Shown: piece after piece, positions 45,790 through 54,358 of the stretch
Layout: every line of letters starts with the position of its first letter
How positions within the stretch are numbered: the first letter of the stretch is position 1
Assembly: GCA_963785075.1 (NCBI GenBank)
Contig: CAWATW010000003.1
Location: 186,001 to 250,000, forward strand
Direction of reading: 5' to 3'
Origin: JAOUGY01 sp963785075
GTDB taxonomy: Bacteria > Actinomycetota > Acidimicrobiia > Spongiisociales > ZC4RG35
DNA length: 64,000 nt
Notes under the pieces: model-generated
What the model was told of the DNA's origin: nothing
Databases searched by the model: none
The model's input: only the letters and a program-made list of their open reading frames with translations
Made by a program: the position numbers and the translations under genes

Positions 45790-46206
45790 ATGAAGCTGCT
45801 CAACCTCGACCACGTGGGCATCGCCGTGCACGACCTCGATGAGGCGATCGCCCAATACCGATCGCGGTATGGAGTCGCGCCGCTCTACCGCGAAACGGTC
45901 GTCGCTCAAGGTGTCGAGGAAGCGATGCTTCCGGTGGGCGGATCGTTCGTGCAGTTGCTGCAACCGCTGTCGGCGGACTCGCCGGTTGGTCGGTTTCTCG
46001 AACGGAACGGCGAAGGCATGCATCACGTGGCGTTCGCAGTCTCCGACATCGACGCTGCTCTCGAACATCTCGCCGAGGAGGGGGCTCGTCTCATCGACGA
46101 GCAAGCTCGTTCCGGTGGCCGTGGTGCGAAGATCGCCTTCGTGCATCCCAAGGACCTTGGCGGCACTCTCATCGAGCTCGTCGAGTTGGCGGAACCCAAT
46201 GACTGA
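45790..46206 (+). CDS. methylmalonyl-CoA epimerase
   Basis: A 138-residue VOC protein: LDHVGIAVHDLDEAIAQYRS at the N-terminus, then EGMHHVAFAVSDIDAAL, and KDLGGTLIELVEL at the C-terminus. This is the classic epimerase pattern, which interconverts (R)- and (S)-methylmalonyl-CoA in propionate metabolism. The stop overlaps the next small gene by 8 bases; that gene is carboxylase-epsilon-like, which agrees with the role. Confidence 0.92.
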   Translation: MKLLNLDHVGIAVHDLDEAIAQYRSRYGVAPLYRETVVAQGVEEAMLPVGGSFVQLLQPLSADSPVGRFLERNGEGMHHVAFAVSDIDAALEHLAEEGARLIDEQARSGGRGAKIAFVHPKDLGGTLIELVELAEPND

Positions 46207-46417
46207 GCGGCCCATCAAGATCAAGGGTGGCGCCGGTCCCTTCGAGGCCGCAGCAATCGCCGCCGTCATCCAGCATCTGCTCGACGTCGAGGACGCCGGC
46301 CGAGCCAAGCCGCCGGCCGCTCCCGTGCCCACGGCGTGGGTACGTTCCGGGATGGCTCGACCGTTCGGCCGATTCGCTCCACCCGTCGAACCCGAATGGG
46401 GATCCAACTCGCCGTAG
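46199..46417 (+). CDS. acyl-CoA carboxylase epsilon-like small subunit
   Basis: A 72-residue protein starting at the ATG at 46199, inside the epimerase gene. IKIKGGAGPFEAAAIAAVIQ followed by a variable linker and TAWVRSGMARPFGR matches the layout of actinobacterial acyl-CoA carboxylase epsilon subunits: a GGxxxxExAA helix, then a tryptophan-containing tail. These small subunits stabilise the alpha-beta carboxylase complex. The large subunits are not in this window. The assignment rests on pattern and on the epimerase next to it. Confidence 0.65.
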   Translation: MTERPIKIKGGAGPFEAAAIAAVIQHLLDVEDAGRAKPPAAPVPTAWVRSGMARPFGRFAPPVEPEWGSNSP

Positions 46418-46462
46418 TGGATCGGGCTCGTGGCATGCGCCGAGCTTCTCCGACCTCCGGAG

Positions 46463-46532
46463 ACGGCATACGGCCGACAGCCAACGGCCCAATACGCAAA
46501 ACGTAGAACGGCATACGTGACGAGTGACGCCA
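46463..46532. repeat. decayed heptad tract, second locus
   Basis: Seven-base phasing is visible: ACGGCAT, ACGGCCG, ACAGCCA, ACGGCCC, AATACGC, AAAACGT and on to GACGAGT, GACGCCA. It is preceded by CCGAGCTTCTCCG at 46440-46452, the same 13 bases that precede the heptads after recR (33331-33343). Confidence 0.55.
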
Positions 46533-46601
46533 GTTCAAACTCGATCTGAGGCGGCAGCCCAGGCGGACCCCGAGCGGCCTTGCGCGGGTCGGCTGTGGGC
46601 A

Positions 46602-46780
46602 GTGTTCTTGCAGGCCGACTTCCGCTCCGGTGGCTCGTCCGCCCGGCTGATGTGCGCGAGGTGGTTCACGCCGAGCGGAACAGGCGCCGGTCGGCCTGGC
46701 TACCGCCGCGTGTTGCGATGGTCCCCCAGCCGCGGCCCGGTTCTCATCCGCGGGAGGTTCGGGGCTGTCGGCTGTCGGCT
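46602..46780. repeat. ~180-bp tandem duplication, copy 1
   Basis: Starts GTGTTCTTGCAGGCCGACTT and is repeated almost exactly at 46781-46960, with a few substitutions and one extra G in copy 2. It ends in two and a half GGCTGTC heptads. No coding capacity is credible. It lies in the ~700-base gene-free interval before ilvE. Confidence 0.93.
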
Positions 46781-46960
46781 GTGTTCTTGCAGGCCGACTT
46801 CCGCTCCCGTGGTTCGTCCGCCCGGCTGATGTGCGCGAGGTGGTTCACGCCGAGCGGAACAGGCGCCGGTCGGCCTGGGCTACCGCCGCGTGTTGCGATG
46901 GTCCCCCAGCCGCGGCCCCGTTCTCATCCGCGGGAGGTTCGGGGCTGTCGGCTGTCGGCT
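46781..46960. repeat. ~180-bp tandem duplication, copy 2
   Basis: Near-identical second copy of 46602-46780. It ends in the same heptads, here extended by the tract at 46943-46984. A partial third copy follows (GCAGGCCCGAGG, GCCGAGCGGAC) before the ilvE promoter region. Confidence 0.93.
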
Positions 46961-46984
46961 GTCGGCTGTCGGCTGTCGGCTGTC
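46943..46984. repeat. six GGCTGTC heptads
   Basis: Six perfect GGCTGTC units. The same unit occurs 2-3 times at the end of copy 1 (46763-46783) and about once before copy 1, so the heptad number rises with each duplication. Confidence 0.95.
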
Positions 46985-47115
46985 GGCCGCTGTCTCGCAG
47001 GCCCGAGGTCTCGTGCCGAGCGGACCGTGCGCGGTCCCACCCTTCGCGCCCGTTCCTGGCTGACAGGCAGGCTGGTTCGTCGTAGATTGGGGGCTTCACG
47101 TTCTCAGGAGGTCTG

Positions 47116-48141
47116 ATGACAACCGCCCCGCAGGCGCCGACCGGCCCATTTGGCACCTCGTTCGCAGGGTCGATGTCGGTAGCCCGCTGGGACAGCGACA
47201 CCTGGGACGCCCCCAAGCTGGGTCCGGTGGAGCCGTTCGCCTTCCACCCCGCCACCCACGTGTTCCACTATTCCAGCTCGTGTTTCGAGGGTTTGAAGGC
47301 GCACCGCGGTGACGATGGGGTCGTTCGGATCTTCCGGCTCGACCGGCACGTTCGGAGGATGCAGCGGTCTGCCGAGATCCTGCGACTGCCCGTCCCGCCG
47401 GTGGACATGCTGACCGACATGGTGATCGAAGTGGTCCGAGCCAATCTCGACGAGGTGCCGGCAGCGCCTGGCTCGCTCTATCTGCGCCCGACGCTCATCG
47501 GAATCGAGGAGAACATCGGGGCCGCCGCGGTCCCTTCGAAACAGGCCCTCCTGTACGTGCTCGCCAGTCCGGTCGGCGACTATTTCGCAGGCGGGGTCCG
47601 TCCCCTGAAGATCGCCATCGAGACGGACACGCCCCGAACGACCCCACAGTTCGGCATGGTGAAGTCCGGCGCCAATTACGTGATGGCATTGGGACCGACC
47701 ATGGATGCCAAGCACGCCCTCGGCGTGGACCAGGTGCTGTTTGCGCCCGGTGGGGTGGTGCAGGAGACCGGTGCGGCCAACTTCATGATGATCGACTCCG
47801 AACGGGTCGTGACACCCGCACTGACGGACGCATTCCTTCATGGCGTGACCCGTGATTCGCTACTGACACTCGCCGCCGACATGGGCTACGTCGTCGAAGA
47901 GCGACACGACCTCACCGTCGATGCCGTGCTCGAATGGGCAGGGATGGCGGATGCCGAGGCGGCACTCTCAGGGACTGCCGCCGTGTTGGCGTCGGTCGGC
48001 GCCTTCGTTCACAGGGGCGAGGAGATCCCGGTCGGCAGCGGCGATGTGGGAACCCACACCCTCGAGCTGAGATCGGCGCTCACCGACATCCACGTCGGGA
48101 AGCGTCCGGATCCGTACGGGTGGCTCAGAGAGGTGAACTGA
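47116..48141 (+). CDS. ilvE: branched-chain amino acid aminotransferase
   Basis: A 341-residue fold-type IV PLP enzyme, which transaminates Leu, Ile and Val. The ATG at 47116 has AGGAGGT upstream. Motifs: FEGLKAHRGDDG, LYLRPTLIGIEE, QFGMVKSGANYVMAL with the PLP-binding lysine, QETGAANFMMID and VGSGDVGTHTLELRSAL. Its 3' end overlaps the convergent murJ gene by 17 bases. Upstream lies the repeat-rich interval. Confidence 0.95.
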   Translation: MTTAPQAPTGPFGTSFAGSMSVARWDSDTWDAPKLGPVEPFAFHPATHVFHYSSSCFEGLKAHRGDDGVVRIFRLDRHVRRMQRSAEILRLPVPPVDMLTDMVIEVVRANLDEVPAAPGSLYLRPTLIGIEENIGAAAVPSKQALLYVLASPVGDYFAGGVRPLKIAIETDTPRTTPQFGMVKSGANYVMALGPTMDAKHALGVDQVLFAPGGVVQETGAANFMMIDSERVVTPALTDAFLHGVTRDSLLTLAADMGYVVEERHDLTVDAVLEWAGMADAEAALSGTAAVLASVGAFVHRGEEIPVGSGDVGTHTLELRSALTDIHVGKRPDPYGWLREVN

Positions 48142-49678
48142 CGCGTCCCAGTCGGGACCAGATCGGATCCAGCTCGCTCATCTTCAGCAGGCGACCGGAC
48201 GCCAGGTAGAAGAGTCCTCCGAGAGCGCCGGCCACCACGGACGGCAACAACCGTCCTGACGTGAGACGTGACGCAACCTCGAGCCCGATCAAGGCGCCGG
48301 CCCCGGCGGCCACAGATGCCGTCAGCGTCTTGGCGAGGGACCCGAAGAGATCCGACAACTCGTTCGGGTCGGAATGCCGGTGCCACGCCGTGGCGATAGC
48401 GACGGTGTACAGCGCCACGCCGATGGTGCTTGCCACAGCAACCCCCGACGCCCCGAATCGGTTCACGGAGAAGAACAGCATCGGGATCACGATCGCAGTG
48501 ACCGCGGTGCCGATCAGCACCGGAGTCCACATGCGCTTCTGCGCGTAGAACGCCCGCGTGTACACCTGGTGCGCCGCCCAGAAGGGTATCGACAGGGCGT
48601 AGTAGACGAGCAGCCTCGCCACGGAATCGGTGTTGGTCGTCCCGAATGCGCCCCACTGATACGCCACCCTCACGAGAGGGAAGGCCATGGTCACGACCAG
48701 GGCGGCCGCCAAGCCGCCGATGGCAACCGTCGAGCGAACCGATCTCAGGACCGTGGAGCGCATCTCTCCGAGCTTCCCGGCCGAGAACAGGCCGGCGAGG
48801 AACGGAAAGGCCGCCACTCCCGCGGCCTGGGCGATGACGCCGACCGGAAGCATGTTGAGGATTCGGGCGTAATACAGGGCGGACGAAGCGCCGTCTCCGG
48901 CGAACTGCCCGAACACGCGAGGCCACTGTTCGTCGAGCGCGACGGCCGATTGCCCGATCATGAGCGGCAGCGCGAGCACGAAGTAGGCGCGGATGACTGG
49001 ATGGCGTATCGGCACCCCGGACGCGAGGCCGAACCCCGCATGGCGGGAGCCGACCACCTGGATCGCGAAGTTTCCGACGATCGCTCCCGCCAGCCCGCCC
49101 CAGAGGAACGACTCCGGCGTCGGGTTGCCCACCATGGCCCCGATGAGTCCTCCGGCGATGATGCCGAGGTTGTAAAGGAGGGGGGCCAGCGTCGGGATCA
49201 GGAATCGCCGGGATGCGTATTGCGCGGCCATCAGCATGGTCCCGGCGACGAAGAACACCTGCGACGTGAACGTGATCCGCATCATGTTCACCAGCCGGGC
49301 GAGCTCGTCTCCCGAGAACTCGGGAAAGACCGCACGGGTGAGCGGACCCGCAAATGCGATGAGGATCAGCGTGAGTACGACCATGAGACCGACGACCACC
49401 CGGAACACTGCGGTGAACGCCCTGCGGGCATCTTCGAGGCCGCCGGATTCCATCCGGTCGGTGAGCAGTGGGACCAGCGTGATCGAGAGATAGCCGCCTG
49501 CCATCAGAAAGAACAGCAGGTCGGGTACGAAGAACGCCGCCACGTACAGATCGGAGTCTGCGCTCACACCCAGGAGCGCGGCAAGGATCAGCGTGCGCAG
49601 GTACCCGAGCACCCTCGACAGGAGGATGCCCAGAGAGACCACGGCGGCGGCTCTCCCGATCGTCTTGGATGCGCTCAT
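48125..49678 (-). CDS. murJ: MurJ-type lipid II flippase (MviN family)
   Basis: About 517 residues from the ATG at 49678, with GGAGAG upstream; a GTG two codons earlier is possible. It is a MOP-superfamily membrane protein with ~14 segments. The N-terminus (VSLGILLSRVLGYLRTLILA, ALLGVSADSDLYVAAFFVP) and the repeated charged positions in RILNMLPVGVIAQAAGVAA and AYQWGAFGTTNTD are typical of MurJ/MviN, which flips the peptidoglycan precursor. A second, more divergent flippase gene lies upstream on the same strand. Its 3' end overlaps ilvE. Confidence 0.9.
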   Translation of the reverse strand: MSASKTIGRAAAVVSLGILLSRVLGYLRTLILAALLGVSADSDLYVAAFFVPDLLFFLMAGGYLSITLVPLLTDRMESGGLEDARRAFTAVFRVVVGLMVVLTLILIAFAGPLTRAVFPEFSGDELARLVNMMRITFTSQVFFVAGTMLMAAQYASRRFLIPTLAPLLYNLGIIAGGLIGAMVGNPTPESFLWGGLAGAIVGNFAIQVVGSRHAGFGLASGVPIRHPVIRAYFVLALPLMIGQSAVALDEQWPRVFGQFAGDGASSALYYARILNMLPVGVIAQAAGVAAFPFLAGLFSAGKLGEMRSTVLRSVRSTVAIGGLAAALVVTMAFPLVRVAYQWGAFGTTNTDSVARLLVYYALSIPFWAAHQVYTRAFYAQKRMWTPVLIGTAVTAIVIPMLFFSVNRFGASGVAVASTIGVALYTVAIATAWHRHSDPNELSDLFGSLAKTLTASVAAGAGALIGLEVASRLTSGRLLPSVVAGALGGLFYLASGRLLKMSELDPIWSRLGRVSSPL

Positions 49679-49782
49679 GGCCACCGTCTCTCCGACTGCG
49701 ACGCGAGGCTAATGGGAGTGCATCGTTGTCGCGTGGCGAGGATGGTGCCTACGGCCGTCGAATCTCTAGCCACATTGCGCCG

Positions 49783-51288
49783 TCATCTGTCGCCGCCGTC
49801 GATGCGGTCGACACCTATCTCCGGGTCGACACCGAGGACCCGCAGCGTCGAGAACCATCCGACTCCTGCCGCGATCACACCGACGACAGCGACAGCGATC
49901 GCCGGTGCCTCCAGGGTGCTGCCGAGCGCAGACACTGTCAGCCCCAGGGCAGCGGTCGCACCGGCCGCCACGATGGAATTGATGAGCCTACGGCCGAGAT
50001 GCTCCTTTTCCCGGGCGGGGGAACCCCGGAACCAGCTCCAAACAGTCGTGGCGCCGAGTGTGGATACGACGACCGTCCAGGTGAGTGCCACCCCACTCGA
50101 CCCGAGCGCATCGGCCGCCAAGAGAACCCCGGGGATCGAGGCGAGTGCCACGGCGGACATGGCGCCGATCGTCGTCTTGCTCGCCTGTCCCGTCCGATCA
50201 CCGTATCTGCGGATGACGGCTGAGAGCGCGTTGAACGGGATGCTCATGGACATCGTCGCCGTGAGGAGAGCGGCCGTCTCGGTTGCGGACTGTTGGAACG
50301 CTCCTCGCTGGAACAGTGAGGCGACCAGCGGGCTGGAGAGCCCGATGACCAGGCCGAGGCCGAGCGCGGCGAAGGGGAGCGAGCGCGAGGCCTCGGCCAC
50401 CACAGCGCCTCGCAGCCATCGGCTCGGGCCGTCGGTGTCGAGATTCACCTCGGCATCTCCGATCGCAATCGGCAGGACCGTGAGCGAGGCTGCTGCGACC
50501 ACGAGCCAGCGCACACCGGTGAGCACCCCGATGGCGCCGGCTCCTGCGTACTGGCCTCCGATCGCGGGTACCAGCGCTTCGATGCCGAAGAGTGCAGCCA
50601 GTCCCACCGATGGCGTAATGGCGTCCACGATCGAGCGAAGCGACCGATGCGCCCAAGGAGTGGTCCAGTCGAGCCCGATCCCTGCGCGGTCGACCCGCCA
50701 AGCCACCACCACCAGGCCCACGGCCGAGCCGACGAGCCCACCCCATGCCAGGTCCTCGACCCCGGGCGTTCCGCCGATACCGACTATCGCGCCGAACACG
50801 CCGATCAGGTGACCGGATGGTGCCGCCCACTGGAGGGCGCGACGCTCTTTGGCCTGCGCTCCCGCCGTGAGCAGGATGGTGGACCCCATGAGGAAGTAGG
50901 TCACGAACCCGATCCGCAGAACGCTCGCAAGGCGAACCGTGTCGGGCACGCCGGGGAACAGTCCCGCTGCCACCCACCGAGAAGTGAGGACGCCCATCGC
51001 CGTGATCACGGCGTGAAGGCTGACCAGCCCGCGGTACGACGAGGTGAACACCCGTCGTGTTTCCCAGAGGTCACCTTCCAGATCGGCGCTTTCGAGCAAT
51101 CGTCGCAACAGCGCGGCCACCGGCAGCCCGGCGAGGGAGGCCATGATGAACCATGGCAGGCTCATCGCAGCATCGAAGAGGTCTTTCTCCTCGGTCGCCC
51201 CGAACAGCCAGAAGAGTCCCACTGAGACCAGCAGCTGCGCTGTGGGAACAACGACGCCCACCACGTCCCGGGGCGCGCGCTCGGTCAT
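49783..51288 (-). CDS. second MurJ-like (MOP) flippase, divergent paralogue
   Basis: A 501-residue polytopic protein of the same general MOP/MviN type, but with weak N-terminal identity (VGVVVPTAQLLVSVGLFWLF) and a different pattern in the middle (FQQSATETAALLTATMSMSI; ALFGIEALVPAIGGQY). It may flip another undecaprenyl-linked precursor or be a regulator-like paralogue. Its start overlaps the stop of the PHP gene upstream by ATGA, and murJ follows on the same strand after ~100 bases. No ligase or glycosyltransferase is adjacent to name a substrate. Confidence 0.75.
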   Translation of the reverse strand: MTERAPRDVVGVVVPTAQLLVSVGLFWLFGATEEKDLFDAAMSLPWFIMASLAGLPVAALLRRLLESADLEGDLWETRRVFTSSYRGLVSLHAVITAMGVLTSRWVAAGLFPGVPDTVRLASVLRIGFVTYFLMGSTILLTAGAQAKERRALQWAAPSGHLIGVFGAIVGIGGTPGVEDLAWGGLVGSAVGLVVVAWRVDRAGIGLDWTTPWAHRSLRSIVDAITPSVGLAALFGIEALVPAIGGQYAGAGAIGVLTGVRWLVVAAASLTVLPIAIGDAEVNLDTDGPSRWLRGAVVAEASRSLPFAALGLGLVIGLSSPLVASLFQRGAFQQSATETAALLTATMSMSIPFNALSAVIRRYGDRTGQASKTTIGAMSAVALASIPGVLLAADALGSSGVALTWTVVVSTLGATTVWSWFRGSPAREKEHLGRRLINSIVAAGATAALGLTVSALGSTLEAPAIAVAVVGVIAAGVGWFSTLRVLGVDPEIGVDRIDGGDR

Positions 51289-52136
51289 GACACAGGTGGT
51301 CGAGCCGCTGCCAGCTCCTCGAGCACCGCGTCGGGAACGGGAAGGCCAACTCGGCCCACGCCGAGCGCAACGTCGGGTTTGTAGGTTCCGTGATAGTCCG
51401 ACCCCCCGGACGGGATGAGCCCAAATCGGCGCGCCATCGCGGCCATCCCCGAGCGCCCGGGAGCCTCATATGTTCCGTAGTGACATTCGATCCCCTGGAG
51501 GCCGGCCGCCACGAGGCGCTCCATGAGATCGGCCATCTCGAACCGATTGTCGACCCCCAGCGTGTGGGGGTGGGCCAGCACCGTCACCGCACCGGATCGT
51601 CGGGCCAGGTCCATGGCCTCCTCGGGCTCCAGCCGTTGGCGACCGAGATAGGCAGGCCTGCCGGACGCCAGGTACTCGTCGAAAGCGGTGGCCAGGTCGG
51701 GCACATAGCCCTTTCTCACCATGAGGGCTGCCATGTGCGGGCGGCCAGTGCTCCCCCCACCCGACTCCGCCTCGAGTTCGTCGACCGTGATGTCCATCCC
51801 CAGCGCCTGGAGCCGTTGCACCATCAACTCGTTGCGATTGGCACGAGATAGCTGGAGGTCGGTGAGTCGATCTTGCAGAGAGCCAGGCCCCGGTGGCAGC
51901 CACAGCACAACGAGGTGCATTCCGCCCCTGTCCCACTCGAGTGAGAGCTCGACTCCCGGAACGAACTGGAGTCCGAGCGCGGAGGCGGCGGCGGCGGCCT
52001 CCGACAATCCTTCGAGCGTGTCGTGGTCGGTCAGGGCAAAGCCGGCGAGGCGAGCCTCCGCCACGAGCCGCGCCAGATCAGCCGGCCGATCGGAGCCATC
52101 GGAGGCAGTCGAGTGCGTGTGGAGATCTACCGCCAT
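51285..52136 (-). CDS. PHP-domain phosphoesterase
   Basis: A 283-residue PHP protein of the RNase AM/YciV type: AVDLHTHSTASDGSDRPADL with the HxH motif, FALTDHDTLEG, GVELSLEW, TVLAHPHTLG and IPSGGSDYHG supply the metal ligands. Such enzymes cleave 5' ends of small RNAs or 3',5'-bisnucleotides. It is translationally coupled to the divergent flippase downstream (four-base overlap), an unusual pairing with no evident functional link. Confidence 0.88.
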   Translation of the reverse strand: MAVDLHTHSTASDGSDRPADLARLVAEARLAGFALTDHDTLEGLSEAAAAASALGLQFVPGVELSLEWDRGGMHLVVLWLPPGPGSLQDRLTDLQLSRANRNELMVQRLQALGMDITVDELEAESGGGSTGRPHMAALMVRKGYVPDLATAFDEYLASGRPAYLGRQRLEPEEAMDLARRSGAVTVLAHPHTLGVDNRFEMADLMERLVAAGLQGIECHYGTYEAPGRSGMAAMARRFGLIPSGGSDYHGTYKPDVALGVGRVGLPVPDAVLEELAAARPPVS

Positions 52137-52216
52137 TGACCTGCGAAGTTACTCGCGACCACCGGTTGGACGGGTGCACTCGCCACTGGCCGTGACCCCG
52201 TCGGAACGGAGAGCGT

Positions 52217-53011
52217 CTATTCGGCGTCTTCGATGGCGATGGATTCGATGTAGACGGTTTCGACGGGAGCGGTTCTCGCTCCCGAACCCGGAGGCGCCTT
52301 GCGGTCGATCTCGAAGATGCGGTCGAGGGTTTCGGACCCTTCCACCATCCGACCCATGACGTTGAAGCGGTTCGAGAGCCGCACGTCGTCGCCCGTGACC
52401 AGGAAGAAGGATGATCCTCTCGTCGAGATGTCGCCGGCAAGACCAACGACGCCCGCCTCCATCACAAAGTCCGGGGGAGGGAACTCGTCGGGCGTCGGAC
52501 GAAACACCCTCCGGCCCTCCATGAAGAACGTGCCGGTGCCGTCGGCCTCGGGATCGCCGCCCTGGATCCACAGCGTGGGGTCGACCAGGTCGAGGATGGT
52601 GCCGTCGTAGGCGCCTTGACGGGCGAGGAACACGAATGCATTCACGCTCTGGGGCGCCATCGAGGGATCGAGCTCCAACACGAGGTCTCCACACGACGTG
52701 GTGACCGTTGCGAGAACAGGGCCTTCGAGCCCCTGATCGGAGGGCTCGGTCCAGCGATCCATCGTCTGGTCCGGTGGGGCCTCGGCGCCGCATGCGGTTG
52801 GCTGATCTCGCAGGTCGAGGTAGCGCTTCGGCTGATCGTCGCTCTCGGATCCGAGGTAGCTGATCAGAAGCAGGAGCAGCACGACCAACGTGCCCATCCC
52901 GAAGGCGACCCTGATCCTGCGGAACAGCTCCTTGCGGGACGCAGCCTTGCGGGCCGCTTCCTTCTTCGCTGCCTCGAGTTCCTTTTGTCGAGCTCGTCGT
53001 TCGTTCGCCAC
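52217..53011 (-). CDS. membrane-anchored cyclophilin-like protein lacking catalytic residues
   Basis: A 264-residue protein from the GTG at 53011 with the same layout as the active cyclophilin at 39077-39895: basic helical N-terminus, one membrane segment (GMGTLVVLLLLLISYLG), then a cyclophilin fold. Where the active paralogue has HRVVPGFMVQ this one reads LDLVDPTLWIQ, so the catalytic Arg is gone. The ANAG and GSQFF motifs have become AGDIS and GSSFF. It may bind peptides or act as a scaffold. The shared CGAEAP and TTSCG/TSCGP segments confirm paralogy. Confidence 0.85.
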   Translation of the reverse strand: MANERRARQKELEAAKKEAARKAASRKELFRRIRVAFGMGTLVVLLLLLISYLGSESDDQPKRYLDLRDQPTACGAEAPPDQTMDRWTEPSDQGLEGPVLATVTTSCGDLVLELDPSMAPQSVNAFVFLARQGAYDGTILDLVDPTLWIQGGDPEADGTGTFFMEGRRVFRPTPDEFPPPDFVMEAGVVGLAGDISTRGSSFFLVTGDDVRLSNRFNVMGRMVEGSETLDRIFEIDRKAPPGSGARTAPVETVYIESIAIEDAE

Positions 53012-53128
53012 GGGATCGGGAGCGTAGTGCGGTGTGCACCTCCGTATGTCGAGCGGGCCGGGGAGGGTGTCGGCGGGGATGCCGATAGGCCGTACACTCC
53101 CCGGTGAATCACGCTGAGGTCCACACCA

Positions 53129-54358
53129 ATGCTCATCGTCCAGAAGTACGGCGGAACTTCCGTCGGCTCACCCGAACGCATCGCACGTGTCGCCGATCGG
53201 GTCGTCGCAACCAAACGCGCCGGGAACGACGTTCTCGTGGCCGTCTCCGCCATGGGGCACACCACCGATGAGCTGATCTCGCTCGCAAATGCGGTGTCAT
53301 CGGCTCCGCCCGCCCGAGAGATGGACATGCTGTTGACGGCGGGGGAGCGCATCTCGATGGCGCTGGTTGCGATGGCGATCATCGCCCGCGGTGTGGAGGC
53401 CGTCAGTTTCACCGGGAGTCAGGCAGGCATCCTCACAGAGGGTCGCCATGGTGACGCCAAGATCGCCGACATCCGGGCGTTTCGGGTTCGAGAGAGCCTC
53501 GACGAGGGGAAGGTGGTGATCGTCGCCGGATTTCAGGGTGTCGACCCGGTGACGAAGGAGATCACAACGATCGGTCGTGGCGGCACGGACGCAACGGCCG
53601 TGGCGCTGGCTGCGGCGATGGAGGCCGACGTCTGTGAGATCTACACCGACGTCGACGGTGTGTTCTCGGCCGATCCGCGGATCGTCCCGGCCGCACGGAA
53701 ACTCGGCGAGATCAGCTTCGAAGAGATGCTGGAATTGTCTGCATCGGGTGCCGGGGTCCTGATGAGCAGGTCGGTGGAATTCGGCAGACGTTTCAACGTG
53801 CCGATTCACGTCCGCTCGTCGTTCAACGATCATCCAGGTACATGGGTGAAGGAGACCACCATGGAACAGGCCATCATCAGTGGCATCGCCCACGACACAT
53901 CCGAGGCGAAGTTGACAGTGCGCGGACTACCCGACACACCGGGAGTGGCCGCCCGCCTGTTCGAGCCGATGGCGGCCCAGGGCATCAACGTCGACATGAT
54001 CGTTCAGAACGTGTCGAGTGACGGGTCCACCGACATCTCTCTCACCGTTCCGAGAGCGTCGGTTGAAGAGGCCCGGGCGATTGCCGAGCGGACTGCAACC
54101 GACCTCGGGGCCGGCGCCGTGGAGGTCGACGAAGGGGTGGGCAAGGTGTCCCTCGTCGGCGCCGGAATGAAGAGCCACCCCGGTGTGGCCGCCCAGGTGT
54201 TCCGGACGCTCGCCGACGCAGCCATCAACATCGAGATGATCTCTACATCGACCATTCGCATCTCATGCGTGGTGAGAGGCGATGATGTGAACCGTGCCGT
54301 GCAGGCGCTGCACGACGCTTTCGAGCCCCCCATGATCACGGAGGAGCAAGGCGCATGA
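53129..54358 (+). CDS. lysC: aspartate kinase
   Basis: A 409-residue aspartokinase: IVQKYGGTSVGSPERI at the N-terminus, TTIGRGGTDATAVALAAAM in the kinase domain, and two ACT domains at the C-terminus (RGLPDTPGVAARLFEPMAAQ, GMKSHPGVAAQVFRTLADA) for allosteric control by lysine and threonine. It makes aspartyl phosphate, the first step towards Lys, Thr, Met and diaminopimelate. It overlaps asd by four bases. An internal start for a separate beta subunit is common in this family but was not verified. Confidence 0.97.
   Translation: MLIVQKYGGTSVGSPERIARVADRVVATKRAGNDVLVAVSAMGHTTDELISLANAVSSAPPAREMDMLLTAGERISMALVAMAIIARGVEAVSFTGSQAGILTEGRHGDAKIADIRAFRVRESLDEGKVVIVAGFQGVDPVTKEITTIGRGGTDATAVALAAAMEADVCEIYTDVDGVFSADPRIVPAARKLGEISFEEMLELSASGAGVLMSRSVEFGRRFNVPIHVRSSFNDHPGTWVKETTMEQAIISGIAHDTSEAKLTVRGLPDTPGVAARLFEPMAAQGINVDMIVQNVSSDGSTDISLTVPRASVEEARAIAERTATDLGAGAVEVDEGVGKVSLVGAGMKSHPGVAAQVFRTLADAAINIEMISTSTIRISCVVRGDDVNRAVQALHDAFEPPMITEEQGA

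Noticed and set aside
46580..47116. Arginine/proline-rich coding frame over the 180-bp duplication
   Set aside because: It follows the repeat period and has no ribosome-binding site or family similarity; the interval is non-coding repeat DNA.
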